A stretch of 64,000 nucleotides of DNA from Lysobacteraceae bacterium PS02340 (GCA_029959605.1 JASCOC010000006.1:62001-126000); one strand, 5' to 3'. Shown: positions 17,441 through 26,523, counted from the first letter of the stretch. The notes: generated from the sequence alone by a model not told the origin. Numbers and translations are program-made.

Positions 17441-18082
17441 TCAGGGCGTTCCGGCCACCCGCGCACGCAGCCACGCGTTCCGCGTATCGGCCGGCACCGC
17501 CAGCCATTGCGCACGCAGCGCGTCGCGTTCCTGCGGCGGCGTGCGCTGGGCCAGGGCGGCCAAGTCGTCGCGCGCCTGCAGCGACGTCGCGCGCAGCGCG
17601 AGCAGCACCGGGCCGCGCTGGTCTTCGGGCATCGCCGAGAACAGCGGATGCAGCCGTGGCCAGTCGGCGCCGAGCACCGGCCCCAGCAGCCAGCCGCGGC
17701 GCAGGCTCAGATCGAGCTGTTCGAAGGCCAGCCGCAGTTCGCGCTGCTCGGGCTCGGGCAGGGTCTCGAAATGCGCGGCCGCCTGCTGCAGCCGCATGCG
17801 CTCGGCATGCGGCAGGGCGTCGGCCGCCTGCCAGGCGATCCGTCGGCGCGCACGCTCGCCGGCCGGCAGGATCTGCCACGCCGCCAGGCGCGCCTTCAAT
17901 GCATCGCGCTCGGCCGGGGTCATCTGCGCGAGACGTGCGGCGCGGGCTTCGAGTTGTGCGCGTTCGGCGGCCGGCAACGTTTCGGCCTTCAAGGCAGGCG
18001 GCAACGCGGCCTGCGCGAGCGGCGCGGCGAGCAGCAGCCCCGCGACGCCAGCGAAGCGGCGCACGCGCTCAGAGATCGGCAT
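17441..18082 (-). CDS. DUF3106 family protein
   Basis: A 213-residue exported protein: signal peptide (FAGVAGLLLAAPLAQA) followed by Ala/Leu/Arg-rich helices with repeated 'LPxxERxxLxxR' segments (TLPAAERAQLEAR, MTPAERDALKAR, ILPAGERARRR, TLPEPEQRELRL). This repeat pattern is that of DUF3106, whose role is not known. The ATG at 18082 overlaps the stop of the upstream sigma-like gene by 14 bases, so the two are very probably co-translated and functionally linked. Alternatives upstream would overlap more and lack a signal peptide. Confidence 0.85.
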   Translation of the reverse strand: MPISERVRRFAGVAGLLLAAPLAQAALPPALKAETLPAAERAQLEARAARLAQMTPAERDALKARLAAWQILPAGERARRRIAWQAADALPHAERMRLQQAAAHFETLPEPEQRELRLAFEQLDLSLRRGWLLGPVLGADWPRLHPLFSAMPEDQRGPVLLALRATSLQARDDLAALAQRTPPQERDALRAQWLAVPADTRNAWLRARVAGTP

Positions 18083-19064
18083 CGGTGGTCTCCATGCCGT
18101 CGGCATCGTCCGGCACGTCGTCGAGATGGGCGTCGCGGGTGTCGTCGGTCGGGGTTTCGATCTGCGTGGACAGCCACGCGTAGAACGCGGGGTCCTCGCG
18201 CCAGGGCGCGTTTTCCGATTCGGTCAGCAGTTCGAAATCAGGCGCGGTCAGCAGCGCGACCTCGTCGTCGTAGGTCGCTGCCGGGGACTGGGCGTCGGGC
18301 AGGGCTTCGATCCGGATCGTCGTGTCGTCGTCGAGACCGCCGCCCGGCAACGCATCGCGCCAGGTCCAGGCCAGCGCGGCGAGCATCGCGACCAGAACCA
18401 CCGCCTGCGCCGGCCACAACCAGCGGGCACGGGTCCGGGGCGACGACAGCGCAGCTTCGGGCGGGGGCGGCACAGCGACGGCGCGCTGCAACGGAAACCG
18501 GCGCAGCGGCGGCACCTGGCCGCGCAGCGCGGCCTCGCGCAGGCCGGCCAGGCGCGCCAGGCGATCGGGCGGCAGCGCGCGGATCGCTGCTTGCGCGGCC
18601 TCGGCGATGCGACGCCAGGCGTCGGGATCGGGGCTGCCGTCCTCGCGATGCGGCAAGGCGCGCTGCAGGCCCAGTCGATACGTGGCCCGGGTGACGCCCA
18701 GGACCGCGGCCGCTTCGTGTTCCGGCAGGCCGGCCACCATCCGCAGCAGCACCGTGACGCGCGGACCGCCGGACAGACCGGCCAGTGCGGGCAGGCCATC
18801 GGCGTCGTCTGGCAGCACGGCGGGCGCGCGCAGCGCCGGCGCCGCCAGCAGCTGGGCCCAGAACCGGCGCGGCCAATCGGGGAACGGGGTATTGGTCGCC
18901 AGCTGGCCGAAATCGGTCATCGCGGCGGCCAGCGCGGCGTCGCCGGTCTCGATGTCGCCGCTCTGCCACTGCGCGAACGCGGCCGCGCGCCGCTCCACCC
19001 CGCGCAGGAACGCGGCGACGGCGGAGGACATTCCGGGTGGAGCTGACTGGGGAGGCGTGGTCAT
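18069..19064 (-). CDS. Sigma-70 region 4-like membrane protein
   Basis: A 331-residue protein of unusual design. Residues about 100-135 resemble sigma-70 region 4/ECF helix-turn-helix (MVAGLPEHEAAAVLGVT followed by RATYRLGLQRAL). A linker leads to one membrane segment (WLWPAQAVVLVAMLAALAWTW, about 208-228), followed by an acidic tail exposed on the far side. No convincing region 2 is seen, so it is not a normal sigma factor; it may be a membrane-held transcription regulator. It overlaps the exported DUF3106 protein, suggesting a sensor/partner pair. The start ATG at 19064 follows a 3' AT-richer leader. Function unproven. Confidence 0.75.
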   Translation of the reverse strand: MTTPPQSAPPGMSSAVAAFLRGVERRAAAFAQWQSGDIETGDAALAAAMTDFGQLATNTPFPDWPRRFWAQLLAAPALRAPAVLPDDADGLPALAGLSGGPRVTVLLRMVAGLPEHEAAAVLGVTRATYRLGLQRALPHREDGSPDPDAWRRIAEAAQAAIRALPPDRLARLAGLREAALRGQVPPLRRFPLQRAVAVPPPPEAALSSPRTRARWLWPAQAVVLVAMLAALAWTWRDALPGGGLDDDTTIRIEALPDAQSPAATYDDEVALLTAPDFELLTESENAPWREDPAFYAWLSTQIETPTDDTRDAHLDDVPDDADGMETTDADL

Positions 19065-19169
19065 CGGGGCCGGCGTGTGCGACCGCGCATCATAGCCATC
19101 CGCCGCCGCGGCCCAAGCCTTGACAGATCGTCGTGCGAACGTTCCACAGGCGCCGACGCGCGCAAGTGG

Positions 19170-19383
19170 TTGTTCACAGGGTTCACAACGCTGTCATCCA
19201 GCTGAAGATGGCCACATGCCGATGCTGCATGACAACAATGTTTCACGGCCAAGCCGTTGATTCCATTGTGGATTACCCATATGGCACTTTTTTGTCCAAC
19301 ATATCCTTTACCCCACTGAATACCGCATAACGTCGTGTTCGAAGCGGTGTATGCACAGGCTTATCCACAGAGCGTGTGGATAA
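19170..19383. promoter_or_regulatory. DnaA-box cluster in an AT-rich region upstream of priA
   Basis: Within the 425-bp gap before priA there are two perfect DnaA boxes facing each other, TTATCCACA at 19361-19369 and its reverse complement at 19375-19383, five bases apart. Close matches occur at 19349-19357 (GTATGCACA), 19267-19275 (reverse TAATCCACA) and 19170-19178 (TTGTTCACA). The stretch 19245-19330 is strikingly AT-rich for this genome. This is either a DnaA-controlled promoter region or an origin-like element; no dnaA, dnaN or gidA lies nearby. I see no convincing gene in the gap. Confidence 0.7.
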
Positions 19384-19477
19384 GCGGCAATCCCTTTTCT
19401 TTCCGGCACTTGCAGCGACAACGTACAAGTCAAGCGAGGTTGGGCGCGCAAATGATGGAAGGCTTCGGTCGAGCCGA

Positions 19478-19483
19478 TAGAAT
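19478..19483 (+). promoter_or_regulatory. Probable -10 box of priA (TAGAAT)
   Basis: TAGAAT lies seven bases before the GTG start of priA, which would place transcription start at or next to the start codon and give a leaderless message. No clear -35 box is visible. The same hexamer occurs upstream of the xanA-like gene (36289-36294) and etfB (42703-42708). Confidence 0.4.
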
Positions 19484-19489
19484 TTGCAG

Positions 19490-21721
19490 GTGCCCGATCC
19501 GAACGCCGCCGTTTCCGTCCTCCAGATCGCCCTGCCGGTGCCGCTGCCGCGCCTGTTCGACTATCGCGCGCCTGCCGGCACGGCCGTCGGACCGGGCGAT
19601 GTCGGACGCCGGGTCCGGGTGCCGTTCGGGCCCCGGGAACTGGTCGGCGTCGTGGCGGGCGTCGGCGCCCCCGACGATCCCGCGCAGACGCTCCGCGAGG
19701 CGCTCGAATGGCTCGACGACGCCCCGCTGCTGCACGGCGAGCTGGCCGCCTCGCTGCGCTGGCTCGCCCGCTACACCCATGCGCCGCTTGGCGAAGTGCT
19801 GGCGACGGCCCTGCCCGCCGCCCTGCGCCGCGGTGAGGCGCTGCCCGATACCCACGCCTGGGCCTGGCGGTTGACCGAAGCCGGCCGGACCGCGTTGTCC
19901 GGACTCAAAGCCGGTGGCCGCCCGCAGCGCCTGGCCGCCCTGCTCGCGCCCACGCCCAGGGACGAAGACGCGCTGGACCTTGCGATGGACGGCTGGCGCG
20001 CCGCCGCGCGCACGCTGGCCGGTCGCGGCCTCACCGAACGCTTCGCGATTCCGGCATCCCAACTGGCCCCCACGCCACAGCCAGGGCCGTCGCTGCACGA
20101 CGAACAGCAGCAGGCGGTCGAAGCGGTCGCCGCGTGCACCGGCTTCGCCGCGCTGCTGCTCGATGGGGTGACCGGCAGCGGCAAGACCGAGGTCTACCTG
20201 CAGGCGATCGCCGATTGCCTGGCGCGCGGACGACAGGCGCTGGTGCTGGTGCCGGAGATCGGCCTGACCCCGCAGACGCTCGCGCGCTTCCGTGCCCGCC
20301 TCGGCGTGCCGGTGCACGCGCTGCATTCGGGCCTGGGCGATGGCGAACGCGCACGCGTGTGGGCAGCCGCGGCGCGCGGCGAGGCGCGCGTCGTCGTCGG
20401 CACGCGCTCGGCGGTGTTCGTGCCGCTGCCCGATGCCGGCCTCATCGTCGTCGACGAAGAACACGACGGCAGCTACAAGCAGCAGGACGGTATCCGCTAC
20501 CACGCGCGTGATTTCGCGCTGGTGCGCGCCAAGGCGCTCGACGTGCCGGTGCTACTGGGCAGCGCGACACCGTCGCTGGAATCGCTGCAGAACGCCGTCT
20601 CCGGCCGCTACGCGCATCTGCGCCTGACCCATCGTGCCGGCGCGGCGAAACCACCGACCGTGCGCGTGCTCGATGTGCGCAAGCGCCCGCTCGAGGCCGG
20701 CCTGTCACCGGAGATGTTCGCCGCGATCTCCGCCGCGCTCGCCGCCGGTGGACAGGTGCTGGTGTTCAAGAACCGCCGCGGCTATGCGCCGGTGTTGCTG
20801 TGCCACGACTGCGGCTGGAGCGCGCACTGCCCGCGCTGCAGCACGCCCGATCGTCCGCATCCGATGACCGTGCACGCCGGCGGGCGTCGCCTGCAGTGCC
20901 ATCACTGCGGCCATCGCGCGAGCGCGCCGCCGGCGTGTCCCGATTGCGCGAGTCTCGGCCTGCAGCCGCAGGGCGTGGGCACCGAACGCATCGAAGAGCT
21001 GCTGGCCGCGCGCTTCGCTGACGTGCCGGTGTTGCGCATCGACCGTGGCAGCACGCGTCGACGCGATGCGCTGGAAAATCTTCTGGGCGAACTCGGCAGC
21101 CAGCCCGGCATCCTGATCGGCACGCAGATGCTGGCCAAGGGCCACGACCTGCCGAATCTCACGCTCGTGTGCGTGGTCGGCATCGACGAGGGCCTGTTCT
21201 CGGCGGATTTCCGCGCCGGCGAGAAACTCGCGCAACTGCTGATCCAGGTCGCCGGGCGCGCCGGACGCGCGGAGAAGGCCGGTCAGGTCTTGCTGCAGAC
21301 CCACCACCCCGAACATCCGCTGCTGCTGACGCTGATCCAGGGCGGGTACCACGCCTTCGCCGCGGAAGAATTGATGCAGCGCGAAGCTGCGGGATTCCCG
21401 CCGTTCGCACCGCTCGCGCTGCTGCGCGCCGAGTCGCAGCAGGCCGAACCGCCGATGGCCTTCCTGCAGGCCGCGCGCCGCGTGCTCGCGCCGCATGCCG
21501 GCCGCGACGCCGCCGGCATGCCGACACTGTTGCTCGATGGCCCGGTGGTTGCCCCGATGCCGCGCCGCGCGGGCGTGTATCGCGCGCAATTGCTGATCGC
21601 CACCGATCAACGTCCGCGCCTGCACGCGATTCTCGATGCGGCGCTGCCGCTGATCCACGCCCTGCCCGAAGCACGCCGCGCGCGCTGGTCGCTGGATGTG
21701 GATCCGGTGGATCTGTACTGA
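19490..21721 (+). CDS. priA: Primosomal protein N' (replication restart helicase PriA)
   Basis: A 743-residue 3'-to-5' superfamily 2 helicase that recognises stalled forks and reloads the replicative helicase. Visible parts: N-terminal 3'BD domain (VLQIALPVPLPRLFDY); Walker A GVTGSGKTEVYL; DEEH box in IVVDEEHDGSYKQQDGIRYH; LGSATPSLES; the zinc-binding module with paired cysteines (CHDCGW, CPRC, CHHCGH, CPDC); helicase motifs IGTQMLAKGHD and QVAGRAGRAEK. The GTG at 19490 is preferred; an in-frame TTG at 19484 is possible. The upstream region has several DnaA boxes. It converges with the NYN gene with 21 bases between stops. Confidence 0.95.
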   Translation: MPDPNAAVSVLQIALPVPLPRLFDYRAPAGTAVGPGDVGRRVRVPFGPRELVGVVAGVGAPDDPAQTLREALEWLDDAPLLHGELAASLRWLARYTHAPLGEVLATALPAALRRGEALPDTHAWAWRLTEAGRTALSGLKAGGRPQRLAALLAPTPRDEDALDLAMDGWRAAARTLAGRGLTERFAIPASQLAPTPQPGPSLHDEQQQAVEAVAACTGFAALLLDGVTGSGKTEVYLQAIADCLARGRQALVLVPEIGLTPQTLARFRARLGVPVHALHSGLGDGERARVWAAAARGEARVVVGTRSAVFVPLPDAGLIVVDEEHDGSYKQQDGIRYHARDFALVRAKALDVPVLLGSATPSLESLQNAVSGRYAHLRLTHRAGAAKPPTVRVLDVRKRPLEAGLSPEMFAAISAALAAGGQVLVFKNRRGYAPVLLCHDCGWSAHCPRCSTPDRPHPMTVHAGGRRLQCHHCGHRASAPPACPDCASLGLQPQGVGTERIEELLAARFADVPVLRIDRGSTRRRDALENLLGELGSQPGILIGTQMLAKGHDLPNLTLVCVVGIDEGLFSADFRAGEKLAQLLIQVAGRAGRAEKAGQVLLQTHHPEHPLLLTLIQGGYHAFAAEELMQREAAGFPPFAPLALLRAESQQAEPPMAFLQAARRVLAPHAGRDAAGMPTLLLDGPVVAPMPRRAGVYRAQLLIATDQRPRLHAILDAALPLIHALPEARRARWSLDVDPVDLY

Positions 21722-21742
21722 GTCGACCGGAACGCGGACGCG

Positions 21743-22537
21743 TCAGTCCGTCGCCGCCGGCTTGCGGCGACCGCGTGCACGTGACGCCTGTTGCGCAGGC
21801 GGCTTCTTCGGCGCCTCGCGAATCTCGACCGCCTGCCCCACCCGGCGCACTTCGAACAGTCCGGTCGCATCGATCAACGCACTGAGGTTGCGATAGCCGT
21901 AGTTGCGCGCGTCGAACGAGCCTTGGTTGCGCACGTGGCTGCCGACCTCGCCCAGATGCGACCAGCCCGCGTCATCGGCGCCCGCGGACACCGCATTGCG
22001 CAACAGCTGCACGAGCTCGCGATCGGCCTGCAGTTCACCGCCGGTGCGCGGCTTGGTCGTGCCGCCGCTGTCGACCTCATCGGCCGCGCGGAGTTTCTCC
22101 AGATACAGGAACGTCGAACACGCCTTGACGAACGGCGTCGGCGTTTTCTCCTGGCCGAAGCCGTAGACCGCGTAACCGTCGTTGCGCAGGCGCATCACCA
22201 GCGGCGTGAAATCCGCATCGCTGGACACGATCGCGAAGCCGTCGAGATTGCGCGCGTACATCAGGTCCATCGCGTCGATGACCATCGCCATGTCGGACGC
22301 ATTCTTGCCGGTGCTGTAGGCGAACTGCTGGATCGGGCGGATCGCATATTCGTGCAGCACTTTCTCCCAGCCGACCAGATGCTGGCTTTTCCAGTTGCCG
22401 TAGGCGCGCCGCACATTCGCCACGCCGTGGCGCGCGACCTCGGCGAGGATCACGTCGATCTTCGCCGCCGGCGCATTGTCGGCATCGATCAGCAGCGCGA
22501 TGCGTTTCTCGTTGTCGATGCGGGTGTGTTCGCCCAT
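21743..22537 (-). CDS. NYN-domain ribonuclease-like protein with C-terminal LOTUS/OST-HTH domain
   Basis: A 264-residue protein. Residues 12-150 form a NYN (PIN-like) nuclease domain with its acidic residues in ALLIDADNAP, NASDMAMVIDAMDLM and FAIVSSDADFTPLV. A Gly/Thr-rich linker leads to residues about 170-240 that read as a LOTUS/OST-HTH RNA-binding domain (LQADRELVQLLRNAV ... SHLGEVGSHVRN ... YGYRNLSALIDATGLFEV). The tail is basic. This NYN_1-LOTUS_1 layout is widespread in bacteria and is thought to process RNA; no partner is known here. The ATG at 22537 is chosen because it opens the domain directly. Confidence 0.9.
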   Translation of the reverse strand: MGEHTRIDNEKRIALLIDADNAPAAKIDVILAEVARHGVANVRRAYGNWKSQHLVGWEKVLHEYAIRPIQQFAYSTGKNASDMAMVIDAMDLMYARNLDGFAIVSSDADFTPLVMRLRNDGYAVYGFGQEKTPTPFVKACSTFLYLEKLRAADEVDSGGTTKPRTGGELQADRELVQLLRNAVSAGADDAGWSHLGEVGSHVRNQGSFDARNYGYRNLSALIDATGLFEVRRVGQAVEIREAPKKPPAQQASRARGRRKPAATD

Positions 22538-22592
22538 GGCGGCTCTCCGGTCGGGGCGCGCGGCGCGCGCCGGATGCAACGCGGCGGCGCTT

Positions 22593-23099
22593 TCAATCCG
22601 CGCCGAACAGTTCGCGGGCCATGACGATCGCGTCCTCGCGGCCATTGTGCGCGGGGTAGTAACGCGGCCGACGGCCGATCTCGTTGAAGCCTTCGTCGTG
22701 ATACAGCGCGACCGCATTCGGATTCGACGGCCGCACTTCGAGGAACACGCGCTGCGCGCCGTGCTGCTGGGCGAGATCGACCAGGGCGCGGAACAGGCGG
22801 CGGCCGTGGCCGCGGCCATGCAGGTCGGGATCGACGCAGACATTGAGCACGTGCGCTTCGCCGGCTGCGACGCTCAGCACGCCGTACCCGGCGAGTCGCC
22901 GGTCGACGTGCAGCACCCACGCGGGATACGCCGCGCGCAGGCAGTCGTCGAAGATGCCGCGCGTCCACGGAAACGGATACGCGCGCACTTCGATTTCCAT
23001 GACTGCATCGACGTCGGTCGCGCGCATCGGACGCAGCGACCAGTCGCGCGCCGCAGTGGCGGCCTCCGGCATCGACTGCGTGTCGGGCTCAGCCGCCAT
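22593..23099 (-). CDS. rimI: Ribosomal-protein-alanine N-acetyltransferase RimI
   Basis: A 168-residue GNAT acetyltransferase. Motifs: IEVRAYPFPWTRGIFDDCL (the RimI N-terminal signature), VLNVCVDPDLHGRGHGRRLF (acetyl-CoA-binding Q/RxxGxG/A loop) and FLEVRPSNPNAVALYHDEGFNEIGRRPRYY (C-terminal RimI signature). It acetylates the N-terminus of ribosomal protein bS18. The start ATG at 23099 overlaps the end of the HolD-like gene by 11 bases; a later Met (MPEAATAAR) is possible. The order pssA > holD-like > rimI with overlapping ends implies one transcript. Confidence 0.92.
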   Translation of the reverse strand: MAAEPDTQSMPEAATAARDWSLRPMRATDVDAVMEIEVRAYPFPWTRGIFDDCLRAAYPAWVLHVDRRLAGYGVLSVAAGEAHVLNVCVDPDLHGRGHGRRLFRALVDLAQQHGAQRVFLEVRPSNPNAVALYHDEGFNEIGRRPRYYPAHNGREDAIVMARELFGAD

Positions 23100-23343
23100 G
23101 GCGGCGCAACCGGCGCAGCCGCGGCCACAGGGCACGCTTGGCCGACGCCGAACGCAGATCGGCCAACGCGCCGAGACTGCGCACGAAGGCGAACGCGCCA
23201 TCGCCATCGCGTTGCAGGCCGGCAGCGCGCAGCAACGGGTCGACGAGCGGGTCGTCCGGCAACACTTGCCCGGGCACCTGCACGCGATAGCGGTCGTGGC
23301 CCAGCGCATCGAGCGCCGCGATCTGCAGCGCATCCCAGGTCAC
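23089..23343 (-). CDS. Short HolD-like protein, candidate DNA polymerase III psi subunit
   Basis: An 84-residue protein starting with GTG that overlaps the stop of pssA (GTGA, 23340-23343) and ends inside rimI. Its C-terminal part (LGALADLRSASAKRALWPRL) resembles the end of E. coli psi (ALTDLRANPTARAALWQQI), and the N-terminus [14 protein letters not shown] recalls the chi-binding helix of psi (DWQLQQLGI). The middle DDPLVDPLLRA also aligns with psi. In E. coli holD is directly upstream of rimI, exactly as here. It is much shorter than the 137 residues of E. coli psi. Psi bridges the clamp loader and chi/SSB. This is recognition by eye and by position, not a database match. Confidence 0.6.
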   Translation of the reverse strand: MTWDALQIAALDALGHDRYRVQVPGQVLPDDPLVDPLLRAAGLQRDGDGAFAFVRSLGALADLRSASAKRALWPRLRRLRRHGG

Positions 23344-24110
23344 GAGGCGGCCTCCGCGCCTCCGCGGCGCCGCAACAGCCACAGCGTCGGGCCGGACAAT
23401 GCGTAGAGCACGGCGGCGATCAGCAGGGTCTTGGGCGGATCCACCCACATCGCGATCAACAGGCCGACCGCGACAACCAGCGCCACGAACGGCACGCGAT
23501 CGGACTTCGGGCCGGTGCCGCTGCCCTTGAAGCTGGTGTAGCGGATGCGGCTGACCATCAGCAGGCCGCAGACCACCGTGACCGCGAGCGCGACGTAGCG
23601 CAGCGCGTCGCCTGTGAAATCGAGCTCGTGGCAGGTCCAGACGAAACTCGCCATCAGGCCCGCCGCCGCCGGACTCGCCAGGCCGACGAAATAACGCTTG
23701 TCGACCGTCGCCACCTGGCTGTTGAACCGCGCCAGGCGCAGCGCCGCGCAGGCGGCATAGAGAAATGCGCCCAGCCAACCGATCTTGCCGAGCGTGGTGC
23801 CGTCGAGGCGCATCGCCATCAGCGACCAGTGGTACATCACCAGCGCCGGCGCCAGACCGAAACTGATCAGGTCGGCCAGCGAGTCGTACTGCACGCCGAA
23901 CTCGCTCTGGGTATTGGTCAGGCGTGCGACCCGGCCATCGATGCCGTCGAGCACCGCGGCGACGAAGATCGCGATGCAGGCGGCGCTGAAGCGGCCCTGC
24001 GATGCGGCGATGATCGCGAAGAATCCCGCGAACAGGCCGCCGGTGGTGAACAGATTCGGCAGCAGGTAGATGCCGCGGCCGCGGCGCGGGGTCGGGTCGG
24101 GTTGGCTCAT
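23340..24110 (-). CDS. pssA: CDP-diacylglycerol--serine O-phosphatidyltransferase
   Basis: A 256-residue inner-membrane enzyme making phosphatidylserine from CDP-diacylglycerol and L-serine. The CDP-alcohol phosphotransferase signature is complete: [10 protein letters not shown] followed by GVQYDSLAD (residues about 54-78). Flanking parts match the PssA subfamily: [21 protein letters not shown] at the N-terminus, RLARFNSQV and [14 protein letters not shown]. Six to eight hydrophobic segments are present. The start [12 protein letters not shown] at 24110 is preferred; upstream in-frame sequence to 24194 lacks membrane-enzyme character and overlaps the DUF4124 gene on the other strand. Confidence 0.93.
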   Translation of the reverse strand: MSQPDPTPRRGRGIYLLPNLFTTGGLFAGFFAIIAASQGRFSAACIAIFVAAVLDGIDGRVARLTNTQSEFGVQYDSLADLISFGLAPALVMYHWSLMAMRLDGTTLGKIGWLGAFLYAACAALRLARFNSQVATVDKRYFVGLASPAAAGLMASFVWTCHELDFTGDALRYVALAVTVVCGLLMVSRIRYTSFKGSGTGPKSDRVPFVALVVAVGLLIAMWVDPPKTLLIAAVLYALSGPTLWLLRRRGGAEAAS

Positions 24111-24217
24111 GCGGGCCAGTGTAGCGCCTGCATCGGGCCGGCCGGCGACAGCGGTTGCGCCTGCGGCCCCGGAGTGCTGCAATCGCCGCCACATTCGAGT
24201 ACCTGCCGGGGACCGCC

Positions 24218-24628
24218 ATGCGCCGCACTTTCGTGACCTCCCTTGCGTTGCTCATCGCCGCCGCGCCACTCGCCGCCAGCGAGGTCTACAGCTGGAAGGA
24301 TGCGCGCGGCGTCACCCATTATTCGCAGACACCGCCGCCGGCCGGCACGCGTTTCGAAGTGCGCAACGTGCATGGCAACGCCGCGTCGTCCACGGTGACC
24401 ACGCCTGCACCGGCGGCCGCACCCGCGGCGGCGCCGGCGGCGACCACCGCCAGTGCGGGGGGCGACAAGAGCCAGTGCGCACTCGCCCGGACCAACGTCG
24501 CCGCTCTCAAGGGCGAAGGCGCGGTGCAGCAGCTCGGCGCCGACGGCAAGCCGCGCGAACTCGCCGGCAGCGAACGCGCCGACCAGCTCGCGCTGTCGGA
24601 AGCCGCGGTCCGCGCCTACTGCCGCTGA
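24218..24628 (+). CDS. DUF4124 domain exported protein
   Basis: A 136-residue protein: signal peptide ([19 protein letters not shown]), then the DUF4124 core [30 protein letters not shown], an Ala/Pro-rich linker and a short C-terminal helix region with two cysteines (QCALARTNV ... RAYCR), possibly a disulfide. DUF4124 proteins are small periplasmic proteins of unknown role common in gammaproteobacteria. The ATG at 24218 is chosen for the signal peptide. It runs divergently from pssA and is followed 74 bases later by proS. Confidence 0.85.
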   Translation: MRRTFVTSLALLIAAAPLAASEVYSWKDARGVTHYSQTPPPAGTRFEVRNVHGNAASSTVTTPAPAAAPAAAPAATTASAGGDKSQCALARTNVAALKGEGAVQQLGADGKPRELAGSERADQLALSEAAVRAYCR

Positions 24629-24702
24629 CACCCGGCCGGCAGGCCGGCACGCGCGGGGCGCGTGGCACACTATCGCCCCCCGTTCCCAGCCAGAAGCCGC
24701 CG

Positions 24703-26397
24703 ATGCGCCTGTCGCAGTTCCATCTCCGCACCGAGAAAGAAACACCCGCCGATGCCGAGGTCACCAGCCACAAGCTGATGCTCAAGGCCGGCATGCTGCG
24801 CAAGCTGGGCGCCGGTCTCTACACGTGGTCGCCTCTGGGCCTGCGCGTTCTGCGTAGGGTCGAAGGCATCGTGCGCGAGGAAATGAACGCCGCCGGCGCG
24901 ATCGAACTGCTGATGCCTGCCGTGCAGCCGCGCGAGTTGTGGGAGGAAACCGGTCGCTGGGAGAAGTTCGGTGGCCAGCTGCTGAAGATGCAGGACCGCA
25001 AGGAGAGCTGGTACTGCTTCGGCCCGACGCATGAGGAAGTCGTCACCGATTTCGCGCGCAGCGAACTGTCCAGCTACAAGCAGCTGCCGGTGAACTTCTA
25101 CCAGATCCAGACCAAGTTCCGCGACGAGATCCGCCCGCGTTTCGGCGTGATGCGCGCGCGCGAATTCCTGATGAAGGATGCCTACTCGTTCGACATCGAC
25201 GAGGCGGGCATGGCCGCGTCGTACCAGGCCATGCATGCGGCGTACACGCGCATCTTCACCCGTCTGGGTCTCGAGTTCCGCTCGGTGCAGGCCGATTCGG
25301 GCGCGATCGGCGGTGACGCCTCGCAGGAATTCCACGTCATCGCCGATTCGGGCGAGGACGCGCTGGTGTTCTCGACCGGCTCGGAATACGCCGCGAACGT
25401 CGAAGCCGCGCGCGCCGCTGCGCCCGCGCCGCGTCCGGCGGCATCGGAAACCCTGCGCAAGGTCGACACGCCGACGCAGAAGACCTGCGAAGACGTCGCC
25501 GCCCTGCTCGACATTCCGCTCGCACGCACCGCGAAGTCGATCGCGCTGATGGCCGGCGAGACCTTCGTGCTCGCGCTGGTGCGCGGCGACCACGCGGTCA
25601 ATGCGATCAAGCTCGCCAAGGTCGACGGCCTGAGCGATTACCGTATGGCGACGGAAGCGGAAATCGCCGCGCATCTGGGCGCTGCGCCGGGCTTCCTCGG
25701 ACCGATCGGCGCAGCGAAGCCGATCCGCGTCGTCGCCGATCTGGAAGTCGCCGCACTGGCCGATTTCGTCGTCGGCGCCAACGCCACCGGCTTCCACATC
25801 GCCGGCGTCAACTGGAGCCGCGATCTGCCCGAGGCCGACGTGGTCGCCGACATCCGCGACGTCGTCGCCGGTGACCGCGCCGAAGACGGCGGCGAACTGA
25901 AGATCGCGCGCGGCATCGAGGTCGGCCATGTGTTCCAGCTCGGCCGCAAGTACGCCGAGGCCATGCACTTCAAGGTGCTCGACGCGAACGGCAAGGCGAC
26001 CGTGCCGTTCATGGGCTGCTACGGCATCGGCGTGTCGCGCATCGTCGCGGCGGCGATCGAACAGAACCACGACGCCAACGGCATCGTGTGGCCGGTCGCG
26101 ATGGCGCCGTGGCAGGTCGCGGTGTGCGTGATCAATCCGAAGAACGAGGCGCACGTGGCCGAGGCCGCGGACGCGCTGTATCGCGAACTCGGCGCGGCCG
26201 GTTTCGAAACCGTGCTCGACGACCGCGGCCTGCGCCCCGGCATGATGTTCGGCGACATCGAATTGATCGGCATTCCGCATCGCGTGGTGGTCTCGGCGCG
26301 CGGACTGGAATCGGGCGCGTTCGAGTATCGCGCGCGCCGTGCCAGCGAATCGGAGAATCTCGATCGCGAGGCGCTGATGTCGCGCCTGCGCGGCTGA
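24703..26397 (+). CDS. proS: Prolyl-tRNA synthetase (bacterial type, with editing domain)
   Basis: A 564-residue class II aminoacyl-tRNA synthetase. The start [19 protein letters not shown] is typical for this enzyme. Motif 2 region: [22 protein letters not shown]; motif 3: [15 protein letters not shown]. Between them lies the YbaK-like INS editing domain (about residues 240-385; [22 protein letters not shown]) that clears mischarged alanyl-tRNA. The C-terminal anticodon-binding domain has [23 protein letters not shown]. It charges tRNA-Pro in the cytoplasm. Length matches the usual 565-570 residues. Confidence 0.97.
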   Translation: MRLSQFHLRTEKETPADAEVTSHKLMLKAGMLRKLGAGLYTWSPLGLRVLRRVEGIVREEMNAAGAIELLMPAVQPRELWEETGRWEKFGGQLLKMQDRKESWYCFGPTHEEVVTDFARSELSSYKQLPVNFYQIQTKFRDEIRPRFGVMRAREFLMKDAYSFDIDEAGMAASYQAMHAAYTRIFTRLGLEFRSVQADSGAIGGDASQEFHVIADSGEDALVFSTGSEYAANVEAARAAAPAPRPAASETLRKVDTPTQKTCEDVAALLDIPLARTAKSIALMAGETFVLALVRGDHAVNAIKLAKVDGLSDYRMATEAEIAAHLGAAPGFLGPIGAAKPIRVVADLEVAALADFVVGANATGFHIAGVNWSRDLPEADVVADIRDVVAGDRAEDGGELKIARGIEVGHVFQLGRKYAEAMHFKVLDANGKATVPFMGCYGIGVSRIVAAAIEQNHDANGIVWPVAMAPWQVAVCVINPKNEAHVAEAADALYRELGAAGFETVLDDRGLRPGMMFGDIELIGIPHRVVVSARGLESGAFEYRARRASESENLDREALMSRLRG

Positions 26398-26493
26398 GGT
26401 TTTCCAGGGCGAAACCGGCGGCATTTACCGCCGGATAATCCGCAGCTTTCACGCGACCTGCACGAGCGGACCGCGCTGACGTGCGCGCGGTAT

Positions 26494-26523
26494 TTGTCGG
26501 CCCGCGATAAACCGGATTAAGAT
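26494..26523 (+). promoter_or_regulatory. Possible promoter of the H-NS gene
   Basis: TTGTCG (26494-26499) and TAAGAT (26518-26523) are separated by 18 bases and lie 53 bases before the ATG of the H-NS gene, in a locally AT-richer stretch. The rest of the 179-bp gap after proS shows no other clear feature. Confidence 0.4.

Noticed and set aside
19133-19330. A 65-codon plus-strand open frame in the gap before priA
   Set aside because: No ribosome site, no recognisable motif, and it covers DnaA-box-like and AT-rich regulatory sequence.
19170-19383. Calling the DnaA-box cluster the chromosomal origin
   Set aside because: No dnaA, dnaN, rpmH, gidA or parAB genes are nearby, which is where xanthomonad origins are expected; without GC skew data it is kept as a regulatory or origin-like element only.
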